Positions 13,005 to 20,911 of a stretch of 21,079 bases of DNA are shown piece after piece. Source of the stretch: a virus. The position numbers and the translations under genes were made by a program. Where the stretch lies: IMG/VR virus record IMGVR_UViG_3300017759_000110, positions 1 to 21,079 of that record, one strand, 5' to 3'. How positions within the stretch are numbered: the stretch's first letter is position 1; every line of letters begins with the position of its first letter. The notes under the pieces are model-generated. The model ran no database searches. It was not told the DNA's origin and was given only the letters and a program-made list of their open reading frames with translations.

Positions 13005-13055
13005 TTAATATTTTTTCTTGTATCTTTTCTTCTTACCAGTTTTAGTAATTGGCAT
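13005..13055 (-). CDS. Possible basic micropeptide, 16 aa
   Basis: On the minus strand an ATG at 13055 gives MPITKTGKKKRYKKKY and a TAA. AGAGGAT lies about 7 nt upstream, and the ATG comes 1 nt after the stop of the upstream gene (13057). Small very basic peptides of this look occur in marine phage genomes and could bind nucleic acid or be packaged. The short length leaves real doubt. Confidence 0.4.
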   Translation of the reverse strand: MPITKTGKKKRYKKKY

Positions 13056-13056
13056 A

Positions 13057-13422
13057 TTAATATCCTCTTGTTATTTTCTTAAGATTGTTTCTTAATTTTA
13101 TTTGTTTATTTAAAGCTTGTTGTTTTTTTAATCCTTGAACAGTATCATATCGTTTATTGTAATTCCTTCTAGAACCTGCATGACTAAATATTCGGTCTAC
13201 ATATTTTTCATAACCTCCACCTTTGTCAAACCAAGGTGAATTAGGATTATTTTTAAACCACATATTAAATCCTGGACTTGAAAAATCTTTATCTATCCAG
13301 GTAGTTACCATTCGTTCTCTAGCTTTATCTCTCATAGCTGTATGAGATTTAATACGAGCTTTCATTTCACGCTCACCTAAACCATGAGTAGTCCAATCTT
13401 TCTTAGGGTCTATAGCTGACAT
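13057..13422 (-). CDS. Hypothetical basic protein, 121 aa
   Basis: The protein is basic, with many Lys/Arg/Asn/Trp and a C-terminal helical tail (QQALNKQIKLRNNLKKITRGY). The middle is rich in Gly, Pro and Asn (SSPGFNMWFKNNPNSPWFDKGGG). No family is recognised. The start is a TAATG overlap with the upstream gene. Composition and position next to the other late genes suggest a minor virion or DNA-associated protein, which is inference only. Confidence 0.66.
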   Translation of the reverse strand: MSAIDPKKDWTTHGLGEREMKARIKSHTAMRDKARERMVTTWIDKDFSSPGFNMWFKNNPNSPWFDKGGGYEKYVDRIFSHAGSRRNYNKRYDTVQGLKKQQALNKQIKLRNNLKKITRGY

Positions 13423-13943
13423 TAGTATCCTTTAGTTCCATATTTGTTTTTACTCTTCTTAGTATGAAACTCTGTACCACCAGGACCTAAAGCACGTTTA
13501 GTACCTTTATATAATCCTTCAGCAGCTAACATAGCTACAGCACCAGGAGTTATTCCACCTAATAATTTACTCCCTTTAGCTATTGCAGGAGCAACTTTAC
13601 CATACTTAGCCAACTGAGCACTAACCATTCTCTCTTCAGGAAATCCAGCTTTTAAACCTTTTGCTGCTAAATGATACTGTTTATTAAAACTAGCAACGTT
13701 TTTTGCAACATCCTTAGACATAGTTCTATAACCATAATCAAATGCACGTTTTATTTCTCTAATATTACTAGAGTTCTTAGGAGAGATTTTACCATACTTA
13801 GGGTCGGTTATCCCCATAGGACCTTTTTTAATCCAGTTTGTTTGTTGAGCAGCTAATCTCATTCCTCTTTTTGATTTTTTTATTATATTCATATATTCAT
13901 CATGAGGCCCCTGATACTTATTAAAAAATAACTTCTCAGACAT
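13422..13943 (-). CDS. Hypothetical basic protein with Gly/Ala-rich hydrophobic stretch, 173 aa
   Basis: It is highly basic at both ends. Residues about 115-145 (VAPAIAKGSKLLGG, then ITPGAVAMLAAEGLY) form a Gly/Ala-rich amphipathic or membrane-active segment. The tail ends in KKSKNKYGTKGY. No family is recognised. It is joined to both neighbours by TAATG overlaps. It lies directly after the holin gene in transcription order, so a lysis accessory or internal virion role is possible. Confidence 0.66.
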   Translation of the reverse strand: MSEKLFFNKYQGPHDEYMNIIKKSKRGMRLAAQQTNWIKKGPMGITDPKYGKISPKNSSNIREIKRAFDYGYRTMSKDVAKNVASFNKQYHLAAKGLKAGFPEERMVSAQLAKYGKVAPAIAKGSKLLGGITPGAVAMLAAEGLYKGTKRALGPGGTEFHTKKSKNKYGTKGY

Positions 13944-14230
13944 TAGCTATTTTTTGTAACTTGTTTCTTTGCATATGTTTTTATTACTGCCAATGCTGCA
14001 CCACCACCAGCTAATGCAGCTAACTGAACTACTTCAGCATCTACACCAACAAGAGGAGCAACTGTTAAGGCACCAATAAATGCTTCGATGAATGTCCAAG
14101 CAGTACGCTCCAACATATCTTTGAGGTCTTCACTCATTTTATAACTCCATGCTTCATTCCAAGGGGTCCACGCCACATCCTTTTTGAACGTCCCATCAGA
14201 GTTTCTTTTTCTCTTATATCTATTTAACAT
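13943..14230 (-). CDS. Holin, r1t-like
   Basis: Seen: 95 residues with a basic/aromatic N-terminus, then ERTAWTFIEAFIGALTVAPL (41-60) and VVQLAALAGGGAALAVIKTY (67-86), two membrane segments joined by GVDAE, and a basic tail. Known: this pattern (E-R-x-x-x-T-F at the first helix, short loop, Ala/Gly-rich second helix ending near a Lys-rich tail) is that of r1t-type holins, frequent in phages of Gram-positive bacteria including actinobacteria. Holins open the cytoplasmic membrane to release the endolysin. The gene starts 6 nt after the stop of the giant gene. Confidence 0.72.
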   Translation of the reverse strand: MLNRYKRKRNSDGTFKKDVAWTPWNEAWSYKMSEDLKDMLERTAWTFIEAFIGALTVAPLVGVDAEVVQLAALAGGGAALAVIKTYAKKQVTKNS

Positions 14231-14236
14231 TATACA

Positions 14237-17200
14237 CTATCCTTTTCCAATTACCATCTTAATACCTTTTTTAAGTTCTGTTAAGAATTTTTTACTAACA
14301 GCACCTTTAAGATTTTTATCAGCATACAATTTTGCGTCATTTGAAATTCGTTGTTGAGCTATTTGACTTAATGATTTAATATCAAATGAACCATCTTTTT
14401 TATAAAAGTTCTTTGATATTTCATTGCCTGTCATTTTAGATGAAGCTTGATTTAAAATCTTATTGACTGCTTCTGGTCCAGCAGCTTTTAATAATTGTTC
14501 AGTCTTTGCTTTACTACTAAACTTTGCAGTACCACCTGTCATCTTTAGAGATTCTTTATAAGCTTTCCATACTAATTCTTTTTCATAGCTTTTTCTAAGA
14601 GTAGTGTAATCTTGTTGTTTAAATAAATGAGTGAACTTATTCTTCTCATCTAATATACCTGTTGTTTTGTATTTAAATGTATTCTTCGGAGAACGCTGAG
14701 CATCTGATTCAAATAAATATTTTTCACCTTTAGGTGCAATACTTTTCAACTGCTCATAAGTTAATGATTTTGTTATTTGTCTAGCATCTCCACCCTCTTG
14801 ATATCTAAATAAATTCTGTGGTACAATTTTCTTTTTATTTTTATCTAATAAAACTTCACCTCCTTTATTCTTTTTCCATAAATTATTCTTATCCATGAAA
14901 TTTATAAAACTACCTTTATCAACTTCTGCATAATTCAATGGAGCTTTAGCTACACTTGGTTCCGATTTCAAACCTTCTGCATATGCTGCTTTGCTACTAG
15001 TTATAAGCTTTTCTTCTATACCTTTTTTAATGTTTCTAACTTGTACAGCTTCATCGTAAAGAACATCAAATACTTTTTGACTACCTATATTGAAGTCTTT
15101 CAACCCCATAGATGTTGCTGCTTTTCCACCTCTTAAACCTTTTGCTAATGAATCTAATTCTGTTTGACCATATTTAGTATCTTTAACTCTTTCTAATTTT
15201 GAAAGGTGTTTTTTAAAATCACTATTGCTAACTTCAAAAGAAGCTGTAGCTCCTTGGCCGTAATCAGTAACTCTAACTTTACCTGGTATTTCAATTCCTT
15301 GTGCAGCTATATCTTTTAATCCTCGTTTATATTGTTTTCCATATACACTTACCCCTGGTTTAACTTCTCGTGTAACAGTTTTTGTTTGAGGAATTTTCTC
15401 ACTCATTACAACATTTCGCTTTTGAGGGTTTAGATGTCTATAAAGAGATTCTGTCTTAGTAATTTCTTTTGTTCTAGGGCTTTTATCTCGTTGTGCTTTT
15501 TTTAATTTTGATTCTGCTGCAGACAAATTAGCCTTTCCATATTTTATGTCTTCTGGTGTGTAAGCTTTATTAGCAGTTGCTGTTTTTATATATTGTTTAG
15601 CTTCAGCTATTTCTTTTTTTGCATCTTTAATAGCTTGACCTGCATCTGTTGTTACAGTTTCTTTTATAATTTTTGGTGGGCCTTCAAGTCGTATTACAGG
15701 TTCTGCTTTAGAAATATATCGTTTACCTTTTTTATCTTTAAATGGAACTATTGCTGGTTTATCTGGTACATCTAGGCCAATAGTAAACGAAGTATCTTTT
15801 AAACTACCTGTAATAGTAACATTTACATCTTTAGATTTAGCACCTCTAAGTATATTACCACTAGCCTCTGCTTTTAATTCTATCTCAGGTGCTTCATATC
15901 CTGGTAAATCTTTTTGAAGTACAGTAGCTACTGCAGGTTGGTCTAGGTTACTTAGATAAATTTTTTCTGCTTTTTTGAAATTACTTAAAGAAGTTTTTTT
16001 TGCTTTTTCAAAATCATCTTTAGCTGGGTATTTCTGCCAGTCTGGTATCTTTAATTCTGGTTTCTTAGGTACTTCAACTCTAAATTTCCTACCTTCTGCA
16101 GTAAGATTTCCTTTATCATCTATAAAATCTTTTACTTTTAATTGTTTACCAAGATTAACTATTTCTCTTAATTCATCACTTTTTTCTGGTGTAAAAGGTA
16201 TGATGTTTCCCTTAACATCACGTTGCATTGTACCACTTATTAGATGTGATACCCTTCCACTCTTCATATATTTTGTTGGCTTCCAAGCAAATGTTACATT
16301 TGTTTCTAATACTACAGGATTTTGTAAAGCGTCTGCAATTTGTTGACCTTTTAAAGCTTTATCAATTTGTTGACCAGCAACACCCTTAATTTGAAAACCT
16401 TCTGTAAACGAACCAATATCTTTTTGGCCTTTACTTGCAGAAGGTTGAGCACTTTCAATAATCTCTCCTTCTGACCACCATTCCCTACCTCTAGGTTCAT
16501 TAACTCCTTCAATGTATTCCATTCTTTCTGAAATCATTCCTGCTTCACCTGGTAAAGTACCAGCATCTTGTAGTGCATTCTTAAGAAGATTAGGCATAGG
16601 AGACTGGGATTTTTCAAATTTACTTCTTGTTTCAGATTGTTTTTTAGTTTGATATTTTGCAGCATCAGGGTCAACTACATCTGGTTCGGCTAGTTGTGAT
16701 TCTTTGGGTCCTTCTTTACCAGCCCATTTACCAGCATGTTGACCAGGGGTTATTTGTTTTTGCCAGTTAGAAATAAGTCTTTCTGATTCAGACATAATTA
16801 ATTGTTCTTTAGTTACAGGAGTATCTTTTTGAATTGTCTTTTCAAATTTTGATTTATACATAATATCTAAATCATCTACATCTATTATTTTGTCACCTGT
16901 TATATTTAATTTATTAATTATTTTGTCTGCTGATTCTCTGTTTGATTTACTTCCAGATTTATCAATAACACCTTTACCTTGTAAGTATCTATAAGCTGTT
17001 TCTTTATTAAGTGTTTCTACTTGTTCTTCTAGTAAATTAGAAACAACATTTTTTTGTTTTTCTAATCCAGCTACTGTTTTATCAACTTCTGCATTACGCT
17101 TATTAACTCTTTCAATATTTAATATTCTAGGAGTTAGATTCTCTTCAACATTTAATCTTTCACCTTTAGTATTTTCTATTGTATTAGTAATCATATCTAG

Positions 17201-18052
17201 TTGACTTTCTAATGTTCTAATAGATATGTTAAATCCGCTATCTGTTGCTGATTTAGTTTCTATACCAAATTCTTTAGCATAAGCTGCAGCAGATTTTGAC
17301 TTAGGGTCAACTGATTCTGCCATATCTTTTACAGCACCATTTCTTGTATCAATAATCATAGGATTACCTTCAGAAAAATCCATAATGTTCATCTTGCCTG
17401 CATCTGACCTAGCTGCTTCTTCAACTTGTGCAGCCATTTCATCTGCTACATCTGTAATAAATGTTTCTCTCTGACCTTCATTAGCAAATTGAAGTGTTGA
17501 ATCTTTATTAACTAATTCTTCAGCTCTTTGATTTATATTATCTTTTCCTACTGTACGAATTTGAGCGTCTATTCCTGGAGGAAGTTTTAAATTTAAAGCA
17601 TCTGATGTATTAACAAATTGTCTTCTCTTAGCATCATCTAATTCTTTACGGATTCTTTTTTGTGCTTCAATTTCTTGTGGAGTAGGATTTTTTAAACCTG
17701 TTTCTCTTCTGTTAGACATATTATAAATATTTCTTTTACTTCTATCAGAAATATTTTTATTACGTTCTCTAATATTTTGTTGAATTTGTATTTTTTGTTT
17801 GTCTGTATAATTTGAAAAAGTAGGTTGAGGAGTTTTCTTAGCAGATTTCTTAGCTGATTTTTCAGCAGCTTCAGTATAAGCATCACCAAAAATTGCTGTT
17901 CCTTCTAATGCTATCTTTTCTTGTTTCTGCATTCTAGTTTGAAGGTTTATTTCTTTCATTAACTCTTGGGCTCTTTTTCGGTCACCACCAGATTTTAATA
18001 AACTTGCTAACTCTTCTTTTAATAAAGTTAATTTATCTTTTTGTTTAGCCAT
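14237..18052 (-). CDS. Giant hypothetical protein, 1271 aa, putative virion protein
   Basis: I do not recognise a family. The protein is long, Lys/Glu/Ala/Gln-rich and mostly hydrophilic. Predicted coiled-coil or long-helix stretches occur at about 1-70 (KLTLLKEELASLLKSGG), 280-355 and in the middle (AIKDAKKEIAEAKQYIK). The central part (about 590-830) has more beta character (TNVTFAWKPTKY, KDVNVTITGSL). No signal peptide or membrane span is seen. Length, hydrophilicity and position in the late block fit an internal virion/DNA-ejection protein or another large structural protein, which is inference. The start is a TAATG overlap with the DUF5675 gene. The gene takes up about 18% of the window. 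Confidence 0.8.
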   Translation of the reverse strand: MAKQKDKLTLLKEELASLLKSGGDRKRAQELMKEINLQTRMQKQEKIALEGTAIFGDAYTEAAEKSAKKSAKKTPQPTFSNYTDKQKIQIQQNIRERNKNISDRSKRNIYNMSNRRETGLKNPTPQEIEAQKRIRKELDDAKRRQFVNTSDALNLKLPPGIDAQIRTVGKDNINQRAEELVNKDSTLQFANEGQRETFITDVADEMAAQVEEAARSDAGKMNIMDFSEGNPMIIDTRNGAVKDMAESVDPKSKSAAAYAKEFGIETKSATDSGFNISIRTLESQLDMITNTIENTKGERLNVEENLTPRILNIERVNKRNAEVDKTVAGLEKQKNVVSNLLEEQVETLNKETAYRYLQGKGVIDKSGSKSNRESADKIINKLNITGDKIIDVDDLDIMYKSKFEKTIQKDTPVTKEQLIMSESERLISNWQKQITPGQHAGKWAGKEGPKESQLAEPDVVDPDAAKYQTKKQSETRSKFEKSQSPMPNLLKNALQDAGTLPGEAGMISERMEYIEGVNEPRGREWWSEGEIIESAQPSASKGQKDIGSFTEGFQIKGVAGQQIDKALKGQQIADALQNPVVLETNVTFAWKPTKYMKSGRVSHLISGTMQRDVKGNIIPFTPEKSDELREIVNLGKQLKVKDFIDDKGNLTAEGRKFRVEVPKKPELKIPDWQKYPAKDDFEKAKKTSLSNFKKAEKIYLSNLDQPAVATVLQKDLPGYEAPEIELKAEASGNILRGAKSKDVNVTITGSLKDTSFTIGLDVPDKPAIVPFKDKKGKRYISKAEPVIRLEGPPKIIKETVTTDAGQAIKDAKKEIAEAKQYIKTATANKAYTPEDIKYGKANLSAAESKLKKAQRDKSPRTKEITKTESLYRHLNPQKRNVVMSEKIPQTKTVTREVKPGVSVYGKQYKRGLKDIAAQGIEIPGKVRVTDYGQGATASFEVSNSDFKKHLSKLERVKDTKYGQTELDSLAKGLRGGKAATSMGLKDFNIGSQKVFDVLYDEAVQVRNIKKGIEEKLITSSKAAYAEGLKSEPSVAKAPLNYAEVDKGSFINFMDKNNLWKKNKGGEVLLDKNKKKIVPQNLFRYQEGGDARQITKSLTYEQLKSIAPKGEKYLFESDAQRSPKNTFKYKTTGILDEKNKFTHLFKQQDYTTLRKSYEKELVWKAYKESLKMTGGTAKFSSKAKTEQLLKAAGPEAVNKILNQASSKMTGNEISKNFYKKDGSFDIKSLSQIAQQRISNDAKLYADKNLKGAVSKKFLTELKKGIKMVIGKG

Positions 18053-18636
18053 TAGAGAATTACTTGTCTATCCAGTTTGGCAGATAACACTTGTATCTCC
18101 CCAGATATTTCCTCCAACTTTTCTGTTATGTCATTACTATTTACAGTTGAATTGTCACTACTATTTACAGTTCCATCGTAGTCTATATATGTAACCCATA
18201 CATCACCTTGTGATATAGCAGCTGCAACATAAGGATAAACATCTTTATATGCATTAACACTTGAACCAACAAAGCCATCTTTTTGCACAAGATTACTAGT
18301 TTGTGAATTACCTAATAATAAACAACCAGCAGTATTCTCATCAGTATTACCAGTGTGCCATAAAATATATTCAAATCCTGGTACATCATTCACATGTATC
18401 ATACCTTTGTGCATGTCACCATATTTAGCTTGATATTTACTGTGGAATCCACCTTCTTTTCTTAAAGAAAGTTTGTATTTACCAGCAGGTATTCTAGTTT
18501 CACCCCATACTTTTACATCTCTTTGTTCATCTTCAAGGGTATAACAAAGAAAACTTCTTTTACCATTAACGATATCAAACAAAATTCCAGACGTACTATC
18601 TTTCTGTGAACTTATTCTTACTACTTCTAATTCCAT
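18052..18636 (-). CDS. DUF5675 protein, possible peptidoglycan-active enzyme
   Basis: Seen: 194 residues. SFLCYTLEDEQRDVK (28-42), TRIPAGKYKLSL (47-58), KYQAKYG (67-73), DVPGFEYILWHTGN (84-97) and TAGCLLLGN (102-110) match the DUF5675 family closely. Known: this phage-associated family has no settled function. Observation: H94 followed by G104-C105 recalls the H...GC active site of L,D-transpeptidase/YkuD enzymes. A Ser/Asn-rich linker holds a duplicated TVNS-type unit (about 154-168) before a C-terminal coiled coil (TEKLEEISGEIQVLSAKL). Inference: a wall-acting tail or lysis enzyme. It is joined by TAATG overlaps on both sides. Confidence 0.8.
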   Translation of the reverse strand: MELEVVRISSQKDSTSGILFDIVNGKRSFLCYTLEDEQRDVKVWGETRIPAGKYKLSLRKEGGFHSKYQAKYGDMHKGMIHVNDVPGFEYILWHTGNTDENTAGCLLLGNSQTSNLVQKDGFVGSSVNAYKDVYPYVAAAISQGDVWVTYIDYDGTVNSSDNSTVNSNDITEKLEEISGEIQVLSAKLDRQVIL

Positions 18637-18848
18637 TATCCTCCTACCTTAAATAATATCTCTCTAATTACTTCTTCAATGATTGTTAAATTTTGATTAA
18701 ATCCTGATATTGAGTTTTGGTATGCTTCAACCTGTGCTTTAAGTGTTGCAACTTCTTGTTGTAAATCATTAACTGTTTTGAACAACCAACCTACTAAGGC
18801 AGCTAATCCACCTTGTAGTATCTGACTTAAATTAATTTTAGCTTCCAT
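18636..18848 (-). CDS. Small membrane-anchor plus coiled-coil protein, 70 aa
   Basis: Residues about 8-25 (SQILQGGLAALVGWLFKT) form a hydrophobic helix. Residues 26-65 form a coiled coil (VNDLQQEVATLKAQVEAY). This resembles small phage lysis accessory or spanin-like proteins, but no family is certain. GGAGGT lies about 6 nt before the ATG, and the start forms TAATG with the 12-codon ORF upstream. Confidence 0.66.
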   Translation of the reverse strand: MEAKINLSQILQGGLAALVGWLFKTVNDLQQEVATLKAQVEAYQNSISGFNQNLTIIEEVIREILFKVGG

Positions 18849-18886
18849 TACCTACCTCCGCAACAACCACTGCCACAACAATCCAT
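18848..18886 (-). CDS. Possible Cys-rich micropeptide, 12 aa
   Basis: On the minus strand an ATG at 18886 gives MDCCGSGCCGGR and a TAA. Both ends are exact TAATG overlaps: with the stop of the 73-aa membrane protein and with the start of the 70-aa protein. GGGGTGAG lies about 8 nt upstream. Four Cys in two CC pairs could bind metal. It may be a real peptide or mainly a coupling device that carries ribosomes between its neighbours. Confidence 0.45.
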   Translation of the reverse strand: MDCCGSGCCGGR

Positions 18887-19107
18887 TATTTACTCACCCC
18901 TTTGTTTTTACTTGGTTCAGGTTTATCTTTTCTAAACCCTATAGTTAATAACCATACAGCTAATGTAACTACAGTAGCAAGACCTGTAACTTGCTGAGCA
19001 CTGCCAGTTAGCGTTAGGGTCGCAATAACCAAACCGACAAGTGTCCAGCTTAAATTCAAAGTCTCTTTAACTATAGTTATAAACCAGTTCCAAATTTTTT
19101 TTAGCAT
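18886..19107 (-). CDS. Two-span small membrane protein, 73 aa (holin-like)
   Basis: Residues about 16-38 (ETLNLSWTLVGLVIATLTLTG) and 40-60 (VTGLATVVTLAVWLLTIGF) are two membrane segments. The N-terminus is basic/aromatic (LKKIWNW) and the C-terminus basic (RKDKPEPSKNKG). This is a typical small holin or holin-antiholin layout, giving a second candidate beside the r1t-like protein at 13943. It is coupled at both ends by TAATG overlaps. No family is named with certainty. Confidence 0.66.
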   Translation of the reverse strand: MLKKIWNWFITIVKETLNLSWTLVGLVIATLTLTGSAQQVTGLATVVTLAVWLLTIGFRKDKPEPSKNKGVSK

Positions 19108-20807
19108 TAACTTCTCCTAAATATAAAGGATGCCATTGTAGCTATTCTAGTCAAAATAACTGGAACTACAACTTCTTGAGCTTTTTCTTTTTGGTCTTGT
19201 GTCATGTCATTACCTATGTCAGTAATATTGATATCTTCTATGTTTAAATCAATAAACACTTCTATTGGATTTTCTATGAATGCTTCATATTGCACTTCTG
19301 TGACAACATCAGCAAGAGTGTAATTCTCTACATCTGAGTTATCTACAGCTCTTTCTATATATTCTTCTACTGCTTCAGCTATTACTTCATCTGATTTAAT
19401 AGACTCTGCAATAATAGCAACGTCTTCAGCTTCAACTTGTAATACTTCAGCAACAACTTCAACTTGTTCTTCTGTAAGTTCTTCAACATCTTCAATAGCT
19501 TCTTCAACTACTGCTTGTATAACTTCTTGTACCTCTTCAGATACATCTTCTAAATTTTGAACACCGACATCATTAACTTCTTCAAGTACTTCTACAATTT
19601 CTTCGGGTGGGAGTTCTTGCACATATACTTCGATGGCTTCTTCAATTTCCTCATTAGATAAATCCTCTTCTATTTCAATAATTTCTTTAATGGCTTCTTC
19701 AATTTCAGCAACTTCAACAGCTACTTCTTCTTCAGTTAAATCTTCTACCTCTTTAACATCTTCCTGTATTGGCTCATCCAAAATCTCCTCATCAGCCTCA
19801 TCAATGATAATTTCTTCTTCAAGTACTTCCTCCTCTATTATTAATATTATATCATCAGGTACATCTAATTCTATAATCTCTTCTACAATTTCTATAATCT
19901 CAATAGTATCTTCTATTTCCTGTATGACATCTACAAACTCTTGTATCTCTTCTTCAGATAAATCCTCAAGAATAATTACACTATTTTCTAACTCCTCAAG
20001 TATAAGTAATTCTTCTTCAGCATCTAGTTCTTCAGCTTCAATAGCAGCTATTTCTTCTTCCGTGAGCTCAATAACTTCCTCTTCAATAAAAATATCTTCC
20101 TCTGGTAAGGTGTCATCTCCAAGTATCTCTTCGTCCAGCTCATCTAAATCTTCTTCTTCCTCGATAATAATAGTAATAACATCAGGTACGTTAGTGCAAT
20201 CATCGGGTTGATATCCAAACCAATCTCCACTCTCTACCGCTTCAAGATATTGTTTATACGATAACGGATTGTTCGGATGTGGACATCCATATTCGTCCCA
20301 AGCAAGGTACGTAGTAATGTTATCTTCGACCACATCTTTTGCCGGAGGTAACGTGGTGGACGTTGTTGTTGTCGTACTAGATGTCGTTGTAGTAGGTACA
20401 TAATCATAATTATATAATACACTTTCTACTGGCGTAAAGTCGCTAGTTGTACCATTTGTATCGTGAAATGCTTTTACCTTTGCATATATCTTTTGATTAT
20501 CTACAGACAAGTTGTCATATAAGTACTCTGCTGTAAATGTATAACTCTGCCAAGACAATAATTCAGTAAACCCAAAGCTAGTTTGTACTGATACATCATC
20601 AGCAGTTTCACTTAAACCTATATATACCATGTAGTATTCAGGTGGGTTCTCTTCATATCCATCACTCTCTTGCCAACTAACTGTAATACTTCCATCATTG
20701 TTTAATGTATTAGTAATAGCATAAGGTGTCTGTGTTTCTGTGTGCATTGCGTATGCAGGTGTAGTTACTAAAAGAAAAGCTGCAATTAAAGATAATAACT
20801 TCTTCAT
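19107..20807 (-). CDS. Secreted protein: FN3 domain, Thr/Ser linker and long acidic repeat region
   Basis: Seen: 566 residues. A Sec signal peptide (MKKLLSLIAAFLLVTTPAYA, likely cut after residue 20) is followed by a fibronectin III-like domain (about 26-135: SITVSWQESDG, YYMVYIGLSE, KIYAKVKAF), a Thr linker (TTTTSSTTTTTSTTLPP), a short Cys-containing segment, then about 330 residues (about 212-540) made mostly of E, D, I, V and L with recurring LTEEE/LSEEE/LSNEE units, and a hydrophobic end (VVPVILTRIATMASFIF). Known: Thr linkers ending in LPP are typical of extracellular proteins of marine Actinomarina/Acidimicrobiia-type bacteria. Inference: host-derived surface or adhesion protein, perhaps displayed on virions or exported during infection. 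It overlaps neighbours as ATGA and TAATG. Confidence 0.75.
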   Translation of the reverse strand: MKKLLSLIAAFLLVTTPAYAMHTETQTPYAITNTLNNDGSITVSWQESDGYEENPPEYYMVYIGLSETADDVSVQTSFGFTELLSWQSYTFTAEYLYDNLSVDNQKIYAKVKAFHDTNGTTSDFTPVESVLYNYDYVPTTTTSSTTTTTSTTLPPAKDVVEDNITTYLAWDEYGCPHPNNPLSYKQYLEAVESGDWFGYQPDDCTNVPDVITIIIEEEEDLDELDEEILGDDTLPEEDIFIEEEVIELTEEEIAAIEAEELDAEEELLILEELENSVIILEDLSEEEIQEFVDVIQEIEDTIEIIEIVEEIIELDVPDDIILIIEEEVLEEEIIIDEADEEILDEPIQEDVKEVEDLTEEEVAVEVAEIEEAIKEIIEIEEDLSNEEIEEAIEVYVQELPPEEIVEVLEEVNDVGVQNLEDVSEEVQEVIQAVVEEAIEDVEELTEEQVEVVAEVLQVEAEDVAIIAESIKSDEVIAEAVEEYIERAVDNSDVENYTLADVVTEVQYEAFIENPIEVFIDLNIEDINITDIGNDMTQDQKEKAQEVVVPVILTRIATMASFIFRRS

Positions 20808-20911
20808 ATTTTACACGCATCTCCGCAGTCATCATCAAATTCTTGTGATGTATCTACGAATACAGGGTTGTCTGTAAACATATCGTCAGGTAATGTGAAG
20901 TCTTCTTCCAT
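20804..20911 (-). CDS. Small acidic protein, 35 aa
   Basis: On the minus strand an ATG at 20911 opens MEEDFTLPDDMFTDNP and ends with FDDDCGDACKI. It is strongly acidic with two Cys near the end. The start overlaps the stop of the upstream gene (TAATG) and the TGA overlaps the start of the secreted protein (ATGA, 20804-20807). The exact fit in the coupled chain supports it. No family is recognised. Confidence 0.6.
   Translation of the reverse strand: MEEDFTLPDDMFTDNPVFVDTSQEFDDDCGDACKI

Noticed and set aside
15593-16346. Plus-strand ORFs of 60 and 123 aa opposite the giant gene
   Set aside because: Antisense shadows of an AT-rich Lys-rich gene; Phe/Ser/Tyr-rich composition is what the complement of Lys/Glu codons gives.
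19633-20211. 192-aa Ser/Ile-rich plus-strand ORF
   Set aside because: It is the antisense image of the Glu/Ile/Val-rich repeat region; low complexity keeps stops away. No ribosome site or sensible domain.
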